From Streptacidiphilus albus JL83 (GTDB lineage Bacteria > Actinomycetota > Actinomycetes > Streptomycetales > Streptomycetaceae): a DNA stretch of 64,000 nucleotides. Position numbers and translations under genes: made by a program. The stretch spans positions 1,612,001-1,676,000 of the forward strand of contig NZ_JQML01000001.1 in the NCBI RefSeq assembly GCF_000744705.1. The letters run 5' to 3'. The first letter of the stretch is position 1; each line of letters starts with the position of its first letter. The notes beneath the pieces are model-generated. The model saw only the letters and a list, made by a program, of their open reading frames with translations. It searched no databases and had not been told where the DNA came from. This document shows, piece after piece, positions 1 to 7,470 of the stretch.

Positions 1-126
1 GAGATCAACGCCCAGCGGAACAGCCGGAAGGACTTCAAAGACAGGCTTTCCCGCTGCGGTCAGATCAGCCAACAGCGTGACGTGATCTTGCTTGGGGTCG
101 GGCTGAGCTTGCGACATGCGCATCAT
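1..126 (-). CDS. Hypothetical protein, N-terminal part (runs off left edge)
   Basis: Only the first 42 residues are inside the window. Tandem ATG codons at 126 and 123 follow a strong GGAGGAGG ribosome binding site about 10 bases upstream on the minus strand, which is why I accept this short open frame. The residues (MMRMSQAQPDPKQDHVTLL...) show no signal peptide or domain I recognise. It lies just downstream of the HEAT-repeat gene in the same direction, behind a strong hairpin, so it is probably a separate transcription unit. Function unknown. Confidence 0.5.
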   Translation of the reverse strand, partial: MMRMSQAQPDPKQDHVTLLADLTAAGKPVFEVLPAVPLGVDL

Positions 127-160
127 GATGCCATACCTCCTCCAGGCGCGGCCCTTCGCC

Positions 161-201
161 GGGCCAGCCGGAGTATCAGGAACCGATGCTCCGGCTGGCC
201 C
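161..201 (-). terminator. Stem-loop terminator after the HEAT-repeat gene
   Basis: Perfect 13-bp inverted repeat (GGGCCAGCCGGAG at 161-173 and its complement at 189-201) with a 15-base loop. It starts 34 bases beyond the stop of the HEAT-repeat gene. There is no clear U-tract, as is usual for Streptomyces terminators. Confidence 0.6.
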
Positions 202-234
202 AGCATGGGAATCGTTAGCAGGGCCCACCGAAAA

Positions 235-834
235 TCAGCGCGAGCTCAGCGACTCTCGGGCAGCGGCCGCTACGTCATCCCTAGGGCCGGCAGCGCAATC
301 CTCCAAGAAGCGAAGGGATACTTCACCCTCCCAGCGTCTTGCTGCAAGCGCGGCCCAATAACGCACGCCAGCATGCGGATCCTGGCTGAGCAAGTAGTCC
401 ACCAGCCAGCTGGAGAGATCGGGGTCAAGGCTGACCCCCTCGTCCCACATCGCCTTCATCGCGCCATCGACCAAGTCCGGCCGAGCCAGCTCAAGACACC
501 AGCGCAGTTCTTCCTCAAGGCGACCATCGGCAAGCGAGATTCGGATAATGGAATCACCCACCGCGCCATATAGGGAATCAAATTTGAATCCCGCATCGGC
601 GAGAGACTTAAGGAAGGGAACAGCGGCGCTGCACCTACAGGAGCCGAGCGCGACGATCATCTCATACTGAGTCTCCCAGGTTCGCGCATCTGCAGCCTCG
701 ACCTCAAGCACCTCCAGCAGGCTATAACCGGCCGCAGGATCTCCTAGCTTTCCGATCTGCTTGGCGGCAGAGCGGCGCCGAGCAGACCTGCTGTCGCGAA
801 GCTGGTGAATCAGCCCATCGAGCTTGGCCGACAA
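235..834 (-). CDS. HEAT-repeat protein, probable immunity protein of the orphan toxin
   Basis: A 199-aa, Glu/Asp-rich helical protein with repeated HEAT-like units (DSRSARRRSAAKQIGKLGDP; later SQDPHAGVRYWAALAARRWEG and GPRDDVAAAARESL). I place the start at the TTG at 834 because TAGGAGG sits 7 bases upstream. The upstream GTG at 876 would overlap the toxin stop and has no site. The start lies 12 bases after the stop of the nuclease fragment at 846. HEAT-repeat proteins are a known immunity class in polymorphic toxin systems, and the position directly behind a toxin tip supports that role. The specific partner is inferred from position only. Confidence 0.65.
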   Translation of the reverse strand: MSAKLDGLIHQLRDSRSARRRSAAKQIGKLGDPAAGYSLLEVLEVEAADARTWETQYEMIVALGSCRCSAAVPFLKSLADAGFKFDSLYGAVGDSIIRISLADGRLEEELRWCLELARPDLVDGAMKAMWDEGVSLDPDLSSWLVDYLLSQDPHAGVRYWAALAARRWEGEVSLRFLEDCAAGPRDDVAAAARESLSSR

Positions 835-845
835 GAATCCACCTC

Positions 846-1307
846 CTATTCGAATCGCCCAAACCCTGCACCACATCCACCACGTTCAGCACACGACTTC
901 CCTGGTGATGGTGCACCTCTATTTTGCGCACTGCTATTGCATGCCGCGCCTTCGATGCAGAGATTGCGCGGATCAAGATTTCCGCCATTTGCGCGCGGGG
1001 TATTTACGTGCCCGATCTGCATGTCTGCAGGGTTAGTGCTGGTATGGCCGCACCGCCAGCATTGATAGTAGCCTCCGGTCCGATCCAATTCGTCCGCCAG
1101 CATCTGATCACGAATACTACTCGGGACACCTTGCCTCGCAGTTGGGCCACCAGTGCTCGCAGCCCTATCAGCGGCCGTCGAGAGCTCGCCATCCTTCAGT
1201 ACAAACAGCGGCAGCTGGCATGCATCTGGAGAAACTCCATTCGCATTGTGAACGAGGACCGGCGTAGTCCCTGCCAGCACATAGTACGTGTGGCTTGCAG
1301 CCCCTCG
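846..1307 (-). pseudogene. Orphan polymorphic-toxin tip: end of Hint domain plus HNH-like nuclease
   Basis: The frame opens after a TAG at 1310 and has no ribosome binding site. Its first recognisable residues are HTYYVLAGTTPVLVHN, the last strand of a Hint (intein-like) pretoxin domain, with nothing of the N-terminal protein before it. About 125 residues of a cysteine-rich tip follow: CWRCGH, then QIGHVNTPRANGGNLDPRNL and further Cys pairs, consistent with a zinc-stabilised HNH/GH-E-type nuclease. The Hint end (1245-1295) matches the same part of the large Rhs gene (14830-14880) at 41 of 51 bases. It looks like a silent tip cassette that would need recombination into the Rhs gene to be used. 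Nuclease family is inferred from motif spacing. Confidence 0.7.
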
Positions 1308-1383
1308 CTACCTGCATTTTCACTGGTCAGGGGCTATTTGACGGTACATCGGGGTGTGCGGTTGTGCGCTGGTGTGCGTGGTT

Positions 1384-1405
1384 GTTGCCGTCACTACTGC
1401 CGTCA
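1384..1405 (+). repeat. Arm-type repeat, left copy (TGCCGTCA twice)
   Basis: The sequence has two TGCCGTCA units about 13 bases apart. It recurs, with a single extra A between units, immediately after the integrase stop at 13949-13971, in the same orientation. A repeat present near both ends of an integrase-carrying element is what arm-type integrase or excisionase sites look like. The binding protein is inferred. Confidence 0.55.
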
Positions 1406-1612
1406 TAGGTCTAGACCACTCGGTGCTCGACACCTCGCTGGTCAGCGCGGAGGGGGTCGTGCGTCAGCTGGCCTGGCGGCGCGAGGACCGGGGCGGGAGG
1501 GGCCGTTGGGCGGCGGGTCGGCTGGGAGCTTCGCTCCCCGTCCCGGCAGTGCCAGCCACCCGCCCACCGGTGGCTCCGGCGATGCAAGGCCCGCCCCCGG
1601 GTCGGCCCTCTT

Positions 1613-1645
1613 CCCGTTGGATAGCCCGTTGGGATATCCAACGGG
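1613..1645. promoter_or_regulatory. CCCGTTGG repeat cluster, possible operator
   Basis: CCCGTTGGATA (1613-1623), CCCGTTGGGATA (1625-1636) and the inverted TATCCAACGGG (1635-1645) form two direct copies and one inverted copy. The arms at 1613-1623 and 1635-1645 are perfect complements. Such spacing suits a dimeric repressor. It lies downstream of the minus-strand genes ending at 1752, so its target promoter is not obvious. Confidence 0.35.
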
Positions 1646-1751
1646 ACAACTTGCTGCGCCAGCAGCCCGGTTCCGGTCAGCCCGGCGAGCTTGCCGGTTA
1701 CCCGGTCGGCTCGATGTCCAGCAGCGTCTGGCTTGGCCTTCTGGCGTCGGA

Positions 1752-1994
1752 TCAGTGGAAGTCGCCGGGTTCTGCAGTGGCGTAGTCAGTGGCGGTGCGG
1801 CGGTAGCAGTGGTGTCCGGTCTCGGCGGCGTGCTTGGCGATCAGGGCGGTCACGTCATCGGCGCGGGTGCGCTCGCCGCTGGTCCACCGGCACTGCTCCT
1901 CGTCGGTGACGCAGACGGCTTCGCGGACCGGGGTCGCGGTCTGGTCGGTGCGGACGTGGTAGTCACGGAACCGCATCCGCTTGCGCACGCTCAT
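1752..1994 (-). CDS. Small conserved actinobacterial protein (DUF7848-like)
   Basis: An 80-aa protein beginning MSVRKRMRFRDYHV with conserved Cys and Trp positions (CVTDEEQCRWTSGE ... TGHHCYR). Small proteins of this pattern accompany XRE regulators in streptomycete genomes and integrative elements; the DUF name is from memory and should be checked. The ATG at 1994 overlaps the stop of the upstream gene (ATGA), showing translational coupling. Function unknown. Confidence 0.6.
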   Translation of the reverse strand: MSVRKRMRFRDYHVRTDQTATPVREAVCVTDEEQCRWTSGERTRADDVTALIAKHAAETGHHCYRRTATDYATAEPGDFH

Positions 1995-2164
1995 GCCGCC
2001 TGCCCGTGCTCGGTCTGTCGGTGGCGGTTCTGCATGACGCGTACGTCGCTGAGCCGGGAGCGGTCCCCGCACAGCGAGGCGGCTCGGGCCTGTTCGCGGA
2101 GTCGGCCGCACTCCTGGCACACCGGGCCGGGGCGTTCCCGCCACATTGCCGTCTGCTCGTCCAT
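1991..2164 (-). CDS. Small zinc-ribbon-like hypothetical protein
   Basis: A 57-aa protein starting MDEQTAMWRERPGPVCQECG, with Cys residues at VCQECG and SLCGD that could hold a small metal site. The ATG at 2164 has GGAG just upstream and the stop overlaps the next gene. It is divergent from the XRE regulator starting at 2272, so the roughly 110-base gap probably carries the promoters for both. Function unknown. Confidence 0.55.
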   Translation of the reverse strand: MDEQTAMWRERPGPVCQECGRLREQARAASLCGDRSRLSDVRVMQNRHRQTEHGQAA

Positions 2165-2271
2165 CTCCCGCTCCTTCGCTCCCGCTCGGCTCTCTTCAGC
2201 CAGGGTCTCGTTTGGCTGGAACCTTCCGGAGGAGCCAGCGTGTCTGCCCTGGTGTCTGCCAAGCTGGCCAG

Positions 2272-3466
2272 GTGCGGGAGACGGTCGGGGAACTGGTGCG
2301 GCGGTTACGCCTGGCGCGCGGGTGGAGTCAGCAGCGGCTCGCCGACGCGCTGGCCCAGGCCGCCCCCGGCAGGGTTCCAACGACGCGCAACGACGTGTCC
2401 CGGTGGGAGATCGGCACGCGGTCCCCGCGCGAGTGGCTGCCTTTCCTCGCCCTGGTGCTGGAGGTCCCGCGCGAGCTGCTGGAGGCGGCCAAGGCCGTCG
2501 CAGCGGCCGAGCCCGCCCCGCGCGTCCTGAGCGTGGCCGACTTCCTGCCCGAGAGCGACCCGCTGGCTGCCAGGACCGGCCGGCGCATCGGAGCCGGGCA
2601 GGTCGCCGACCTGGCCCGGCGGGTTCACGGCCTGCGGCTGGCCGACGACGTGGTCTACGGCAAGGACCTGATCGGCCCGGCCCTGCGGGAACTGCGGGCG
2701 GCGGTCACGCTCTACCGAGGGGGCACCCAACACCGAGCAGGTGGGCCGTGAACTGCTAAGGGCCATTGGCGAGCTGGCGCAGATCGCCGGTTGGGTGGCC
2801 TCCGACGCGGGCGAGCACGCCGAGGCGGAGCGGATCTACCGGCTCGGGATCAGCGCTGCCCGCGCCGCCGGGGACGGCGTCCTGGTGGGCAACGTGGCGG
2901 GCTCGCTGGCCTACCAGTGGAGCAACACCGGACGCCCCCGCGACGCCGTCGACCTCGCTGCCGCCGCCGTGCAGGAGGCCGGTCCCGATGCTCCGGCGAA
3001 GGCTCGCGCGCTGTACTTGGACCGGGTGGCCTGGGCGCACACCCGCGCCGGGCAGGACCGACCGGCGATGGCCGCGCTCGGAGAGGCCAGTGAGGCCATG
3101 GCCCAGGACTCACCCGGTACCGAGTCGCCGTCGTACCTGTACTGGATGGACGCCGGGGAACTGCGGGTCATGGAGGCCCGCGTGTACACCGAGCTGCACC
3201 GGCCGCTGCGCGCGGTGCCGCTGCTGACGGACGTCCTTGGGCGGTACGACGCCAGTCACGCGAGGGAGTTGGCGCTGTACCTGTCGTGGCTGGCCGTGGC
3301 CTACGCCGACGCGAACGAGCCCGAGGCCGCAGCCGGGACCGCCGCCCGGATGCTCGCCCTGGGCCAGAGCGGCAGCGAACGCACCACCGAGCGCACGCGC
3401 ATCGTGCTGGACCGGCTGCGAGCGTTCCGCGACGTTCCCGAAGTCGCCGAGCTGCTGGCGTCCTGA
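2272..3466 (+). pseudogene. XRE-family regulator with helix-turn-helix and TPR-like domain, frameshifted
   Basis: The N-terminal frame (GTG at 2272) encodes an XRE helix-turn-helix (ELVRRLRLARGWSQQRLADAL ... VSRWEIGTRSPR). It runs into TGA at 2749. A second frame from about 2725 to 3466 encodes TPR-like helices (GELAQIAGWVASDAGEHAEA, RAGQDRPAMAALGEA). The frames join if one G is removed from the GGGGG run at 2719-2723, giving a protein of about 397 aa, normal for this streptomycete regulator type. The other two genes of the group are transcribed away from it. Either a true frameshift or a sequencing error in the G run. Confidence 0.65.
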
Positions 3467-3971
3467 TCGTCGCGATCGCGGGGGCTCGAGTTCGGACTGC
3501 TGATGGCGGGCGTCTCGGCACTCGGCGGCCTTGCGCACGGTCTGGTCGCTCGGCACGGGGAGCGGTCGGCGGTTCGGCGGGGCTCCTGCGCTGCGAAGCC
3601 GGGGCCACGTCGGACAGCGCCCTCGGCGGGTCCGACGGGAGAAACGGAGGGTCGGACCCCTGGCCGACCCTCTTGCCTGCGATCCGACCGTAGGACGGTC
3701 GTCGGCGACAACTTGCTCCGCCAGGAGCAAGGGAGTCCCTACCCCACAACTTGCTCCCACCGGGCAGCAGTCGAAGCTCACCCAGAACCTGACGGACCGC
3801 TGATCACCGACGCCGGTACAAGCCTCGGGTGCTGCCGCCGTCCTGGGCCGGTCGGCGACGTCGGGCCAGTTCCAGCGGGCCTGGCCCGCCTTGAACCTCG
3901 TAGAGAAAATCTGGACGCACACCCGCGACTGGCATGGTGGGGTTGGGAGCTCGCCTGTGTGGGGTGGACGG
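3467..3971. other. Intergenic segment with ACAACTTGCTC repeats and a hairpin
   Basis: No gene is supported. At 3707-3727 lies GACAACTTGCTCCGCCAGGA followed by G, which matches 1645-1665 with two differences. Here it forms a perfect 8-bp hairpin (CTTGCTCC, loop GCCA, GGAGCAAG). A third ACAACTTGCTCCC is at 3746-3758. The copies bracket the XRE and DUF7848 genes and may be element-specific protein sites or termination signals. Confidence 0.4.
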
Positions 3972-4292
3972 TCAGTAGAGCTGCACGCGCGTGATGACGC
4001 AGTGGGGTTCGGGGGCGTCGGCGACGATGACATACTCGGCGACGCCGAGGGAGCCACCAGGCCCCAGAGGGATACGCCTCTGCTGGGGCCAGCGCTCGGA
4101 GGCTGTGCTGCCGGGCACCAGGCCGCGCGTAGTGTTGATCCGCACGGTGGCGGAGACGATGGCACTGAAGACCTCGCCGGTCACGGCCGGGTCCTGCAAC
4201 AAGGCCTCGACCTCCGGGGACAGGTAGCAGGGCCACCCGTCGTCGTCCACCCCGTCCTCGCCGTCGTCGTACGGGGTTCCGGAATCACTCAA
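3972..4292 (-). CDS. RelE/ParE-like putative toxin of a DUF6247 pair
   Basis: About 106 aa. After an acidic N-terminus it has YLSPEVEALLQDPAVTGEVF, a helical segment, and a C-terminal strand pair (GVAEYVIVADAPEPHCVITR). This order recalls RelE/ParE-type toxins, but the similarity is by eye only. The gene overlaps the end of the DUF6247 gene. I use TTG at 4292; GTG at 4310 is an alternative start. Antitoxin-first overlapping order fits a toxin-antitoxin module. Confidence 0.45.
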   Translation of the reverse strand: MSDSGTPYDDGEDGVDDDGWPCYLSPEVEALLQDPAVTGEVFSAIVSATVRINTTRGLVPGSTASERWPQQRRIPLGPGGSLGVAEYVIVADAPEPHCVITRVQLY

Positions 4293-4581
4293 CGGGCAGC
4301 CCCGCCGCACGCCGGGCCTCGACCGCGTCGGCCACGCCTCTCAGGGGCAGCGTGCCGGCCAGGGCGGCAGCGGCGAGCTGGTCACCACGGGCTTGGTCGG
4401 CGTCGAGCACCGCCTCGCACCACCAGTGCCGCAGTACCGCCTCGGCATCCTGCGGAGCCGCTGCCAGCAGCTCGCGGTAGAACTCCATCCGCCGCGCCCC
4501 GGACAGCGCCGCAGCGATCCCCTCGGCGTTGCGCGGCACCGGAACGTCCGCGCCTTCTATGTGAACGGACTGCACCGACAC
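4285..4581 (-). CDS. DUF6247-family protein, putative antitoxin
   Basis: A 98-aa protein starting at GTG 4581, with AGGGAGG about 5 bases upstream. The body (GIAAALSGARRMEFYRELLA ... HWWCEAVLDAD) resembles the small actinobacterial DUF6247 proteins that usually sit just before a small RelE-like gene; the family assignment is from memory. It lies downstream of, and in the same direction as, the GntR gene tail at 4765-4873. Its role as an antitoxin is inferred from context. Confidence 0.5.
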   Translation of the reverse strand: MSVQSVHIEGADVPVPRNAEGIAAALSGARRMEFYRELLAAAPQDAEAVLRHWWCEAVLDADQARGDQLAAAALAGTLPLRGVADAVEARRAAGLPVE

Positions 4582-4764
4582 GGCCGCCTCCCTATCTCTG
4601 CCAATACTCCGGCCAGTCTGCCTCCCCGGCGCCCCTGGCGTCGACACGACCACCATCCCGGCGGGGCCCTGAACCCGAGCCGACCCTATCCGGGTCACGC
4701 ACGCGACGCGCCGAGGGCCGGGAATCTCACCCGATCCAGTGACCCGTGAACGGATATACCCAGG

Positions 4765-4873
4765 TCAAATCTGGTGTGTGCCGCTCAGCTCCAGGGCTTC
4801 GACGCGGTCGCGCAGACCGGCGAGCTGTTCGAGCGCCTCGGCCAGTGCCAGCTCCAGCACCTCGACGCGAGCC
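4765..4873 (-). pseudogene. Severed 3' end of the GntR regulator gene
   Basis: In the correct frame this segment encodes GGTVARVEVLELALAEAL continuing to a TGA at 4765, a leucine-rich coiled-coil-like tail of about 36 residues. Removing the IS1182 element (4880-6852) and one copy of the 6-base duplication ACCGTC joins it in frame to the gene at 6853-7163, giving 139 aa. It has no start of its own. Confidence 0.8.
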
Positions 4874-4899
4874 ACCGTCGACTCTGCTGCGCTATTCGG

Positions 4900-6756
4900 T
4901 TATGCGGTGAGTCGGTAGCTGAGGTGGGTGAGTCTGCTGGCGCGTGACAGTGCAGGTGGGGTTCCTTCGGTGCTCCAGTGGGCGTCGAGGCGGATGACGT
5001 TGAGTGCGGCGGCGGAGAAGGCGTGCTGGAGACGGACCTTGGGCAGGCCGCGGTAACGGGCCCGGCGGATTCCGGTGACGTCCAGGGCCTGGTTGATGGT
5101 GCCCTCGATCCCGGCGCGCAGGGCGTACTTGGCTTGCCAGGTATCGGTCTTCTGCTCGGTGCGGGCGGCGGTCAGTGCCTGGTGGAGCTCGCGGGGCTGG
5201 AGCGTGAGCATGCGGGTGCCGCGTCGCGAGGCGGTGCACTGCTCGCGTGCGGGGCAGGGCCGGCAGTCGCTGCGGGCGAAGTCGACGACGATCGCGTCGT
5301 GGCCGTGCTGCCGGACCGGGTACCAGCCGCTGCTTGTCCTGCCTTCGGGGCAGCGGACCTGGCGGGCCTTCCAGTCGATGCGGAAGGCGTCCTTGGCGTA
5401 GCCGGTGTCGGCCCTGGCCTGGGGCGAGGTGTCGGGCCGGAGCGGGGTGACCATGGTGATGCCCTGCTCGGAGGCGGCCCGGACCAGCGCGGCGGAAGGG
5501 TATCCGGCGTCAAGGTAGTGCTCGCCCGGTGCCAGGCCCCGCGTCGCCAGGTTCTCCTGGACCGGCGCGGTGGCGTTCACGTCCGGCACGGTCGCGTCGG
5601 TGGTGTACACATCCGTGATCAGCCGCACCGGCAGACGCCCGGGCGACGGCTCACCACCGGCTTCGGCTTCGGCTTCGGCTTCGGCTTCGGCTTCGGCTTC
5701 GGCTTCGGCTTCGGCTTCGGCTTCGGCTTCGGCTTCGGCTTCGGCTTCGGCTTCGGCTTCGGCTTCGGCTTCGGCTTCGGCTTCGGCTTCGGCTTCGGCT
5801 TCGGGAGGAGCATCGCAGCTCTCTGTCAGATGGATCTTGTATCCGCACCAGAACAGGTCCTCGCCTTTCGCCGCCCAGCGCGCGTCCGGGTCGTACGGAG
5901 AGGCGAGGCGCGTATGGCCGGGCGGGACGCCGTCACTGTCGGCCTCCCGCTTGCGGATCACCTCCCGTCCCCGGGTGTCGGTGGCAACCAGGTACGTTTG
6001 CACCGTGATCCGCCGCAGCAGCGCAACGGGCTCCAGGGTCCGCAGCACCGGAGGGGCTGTCGGTGCCCACACCGCCCGCAGCAGGGCGACGGCGTCCTGC
6101 CCGAACACCGTGGCCAGCCGTTCCCGCTTGACCTGGGAGGAAGGTATCTTCCAACCGTTCACCCGCTCGCCGTAGCGCAGCGCGAGCTCGGGCACGTTCA
6201 CTGCCTGGGCCAGCCAGGCCGGAGCGACCACCGCCAGCGCTTCCAGCGCCGCGCGCACCGATTCCCCAGCCAGCTCGAGGCGGTTCAGGTCACGCACCGC
6301 GCTGATCACGTGCGTGGAGTCCGTGCGCTGCTTGCCCCCGGCCCCGACCAGGCCCTGCCCGCGGCACCAGTCCAGCAGCCGGTCGAAGACCACACGCTCC
6401 ATCCCGTGCTCGACCAGCCGCGCCCGGAACCGGGCCAGCACACTGTCATCGAAGCCGGTCGCGCCCAGCTCCATCCCCATCGCGTACTTCCAGTCGATCG
6501 CGCGAACCGCCATCGCCGCCGCCTGCCGATCCGTCAGGTCCTCGGCGAACTGCAACACCGTGACCAGCGACAACAAGGCCGGCGACAGCCCCGGGGCACC
6601 CCGGACCCCGAACGCACCCGCGAACGGCTCGTCCGCGAAGACCTCACCAAGCCTGTCCCGCACGCTCATCGCCAGCGACCCCTGCGGAAACGCCGACCGT
6701 GCCACCCGGACCGTATCCGCCGGAATCTCCGGCAAGCCCCTAACCTGCAACGACAT
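4900..6756 (-). CDS. IS1182-family DDE transposase with a 24-unit Glu-Ala repeat
   Basis: A 618-aa transposase. The N-terminal DUF772-type region (GAPGLSPALLSLVTVLQFAE ... RFRARLVEHGMERVVFDRLL) is followed by an RNase H-like core with acidic residues at KQRTDSTHV, HYLDAGYPSA and RAGIEGTINQ, and a Cys-rich insert (CRPCPAREQC). Between ESCDAPP and GGEPSPGR, near residue 330, it carries 24 Glu-Ala dipeptides, encoded by the hexanucleotide array at 5659-5802. The copy at 27694 has 8. Apart from that, the two proteins differ visibly only at GED versus GGD. The array lies inside the catalytic core, so tolerance of 32 extra residues is notable. Confidence 0.9.
   Translation of the reverse strand: MSLQVRGLPEIPADTVRVARSAFPQGSLAMSVRDRLGEVFADEPFAGAFGVRGAPGLSPALLSLVTVLQFAEDLTDRQAAAMAVRAIDWKYAMGMELGATGFDDSVLARFRARLVEHGMERVVFDRLLDWCRGQGLVGAGGKQRTDSTHVISAVRDLNRLELAGESVRAALEALAVVAPAWLAQAVNVPELALRYGERVNGWKIPSSQVKRERLATVFGQDAVALLRAVWAPTAPPVLRTLEPVALLRRITVQTYLVATDTRGREVIRKREADSDGVPPGHTRLASPYDPDARWAAKGEDLFWCGYKIHLTESCDAPPEAEAEAEAEAEAEAEAEAEAEAEAEAEAEAEAEAEAEAEAEAEAEAEAGGEPSPGRLPVRLITDVYTTDATVPDVNATAPVQENLATRGLAPGEHYLDAGYPSAALVRAASEQGITMVTPLRPDTSPQARADTGYAKDAFRIDWKARQVRCPEGRTSSGWYPVRQHGHDAIVVDFARSDCRPCPAREQCTASRRGTRMLTLQPRELHQALTAARTEQKTDTWQAKYALRAGIEGTINQALDVTGIRRARYRGLPKVRLQHAFSAAALNVIRLDAHWSTEGTPPALSRASRLTHLSYRLTA
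5659..5802 (+). repeat. (GGCTTC)24 hexanucleotide array inside transposase
   Basis: Twenty-four perfect tandem units of GGCTTC, reading GAAGCC (Glu-Ala) on the coding strand. The unit is a multiple of three, so length changes keep the transposase frame. The same array in the other copy of the element has 8 units (28648-28695), which accounts for the whole 96-bp length difference between the copies. Confidence 0.95.
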
Positions 6757-6852
6757 CGCACCACCCCCTGCGACCCCACGACAGGACAGTGGCCGCAGAA
6801 GCGATCATCCCCTCAACCATCATGCTCATGCAGCGAATTGCGCAGCAGAGTC

Positions 6853-7163
6853 ACCGTCCCGCCCAAAGGCGCGCTCCCCACCTCCGAGTCATCGGCGTCG
6901 GCGTCGGCGTCGAGGCGGGCGACGAAGGCTCCTTTGCCGGGGCGGGAGATCGCGTAGCCGTCCTGCTTCAGCAGGGCCATGGCCTTCTGCACGGACAGGC
7001 TGGAGGCCCCGAACTCCGCCATCAGTACCGCCTGCGTCGGCAGCGCGTCCCCCGGCTTCAGCCCACCGGAGCGGATCTGCCCCCGCAGGGCCTCGGCGAT
7101 GACCTCGAACGTCAGCAGCACCGTGCTTCCCGCCGCTCTGCGTCCTTGCCGCCCTGTTGTCAC
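6853..7163 (-). pseudogene. GntR-family regulator, 5' part, interrupted by IS1182
   Basis: GntR winged-helix DNA-binding domain: VIAEALRGQIRSGGLKPGDA, LPTQAVLMAEFGASSLSVQK, DGYAISRPGKGAFVA. In AICEs a GntR protein of this type (KorSA in pSAM2) represses replication and transfer genes, and this one is divergent from rep. The IS cuts it near residue 104. The current frame takes a short IS-encoded tail (TLLRNSLHEHDG) and stops at 6813, so the DNA-binding domain is intact and may still work. The start at GTG 7163 could also be an internal GTG about 14 codons later. Confidence 0.8.
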
Positions 7164-7283
7164 CGCAGGTCACCTGCCCTCTCCACGCCACTACCACCGA
7201 AATCCGGCCCGTCCAAAACGGGAAACCGGGTCCACACTGCCCGCATCCCAACCGCCCACCGAAACAGATGAGGAGGGATGCAC

Positions 7284-7313
7284 TTGAATGCGCGCTTGAA
7301 GCGATGCTACCTT
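7284..7313 (+). promoter_or_regulatory. Candidate rep promoter with overlapping repeat operator
   Basis: TTGAAT (7284-7289) and TACCTT (7308-7313) are 18 bases apart and resemble a primary sigma-factor promoter. They lie upstream of rep in the 307-base divergent gap (7164-7470). The -35 region is part of a direct repeat, CTTGAATGCG then CGCTTGAAGCG, about 12 bases apart, a plausible site for the divergent GntR regulator. No other feature is evident in the gap. Confidence 0.4.
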
Positions 7314-7470
7314 CACGCACCGCTGGTGAACACCACCGCTGACCAGGCCAGACGTCCCCGGCCTATCGTCTGCGCCCGCTGTCAGCCACCCCGTTCCCCC
7401 GTGTGCTGACCATCCGGGTCCTCTCTCTGCCATCCCCTCTTCTCTCGACCCCTGCCGGAGGTCTGTCTCC

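Larger units (their letters stand above)
1308..1751. other. Gene-free left end of the integrative element
   Basis: I see no convincing gene here. It holds the arm-type repeat at 1384-1405, the CCCGTTGG repeat group at 1613-1645 and a hairpin-forming TTGCTG...CAGCAG sequence at about 1651-1665. The left boundary of the integrative element must lie between the end of the Hint homology (about 1296) and the arm repeat. No core attachment sequence could be recognised. Confidence 0.4.
4880..6852 (-). mobile_element. IS1182-family insertion sequence, copy 1
   Basis: This 1973-bp element is bounded by 19-bp inverted repeats (GACTCTGCTGCGC, A or T, ATTCG; 18 of 19 match) and flanked by the direct repeat ACCGTC at 4874-4879 and 6853-6858. 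It carries one transposase gene, 4900-6756. It is inserted in the GntR regulator gene of the integrative element. A second copy lies at 27598-29474 in the opposite orientation. Confidence 0.9.

Noticed and set aside
82-573. Plus-strand open frame opposite the HEAT-repeat gene
   Set aside because: It is antisense to a gene with a recognisable repeat structure and a proper ribosome binding site.
3110-4165. Minus-strand open frame across 3466-3971 as a possible gene
   Set aside because: Most of it is antisense to the TPR-like part of the XRE regulator and to the DUF6247-partner region in another frame; the intergenic part alone shows no start site or domain.
5659-5802. Possible CRISPR array
   Set aside because: Units are 6 bases, contiguous and without spacers; it is a coding microsatellite.
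5570-5820. Open frames with long Phe-Gly, Ala-Ser, Lys-Pro or Arg-Ser dipeptide runs around the hexanucleotide array
   Set aside because: They are other-frame readings of the GGCTTC repeat inside the transposase gene; only the Glu-Ala frame continues into conserved transposase sequence.
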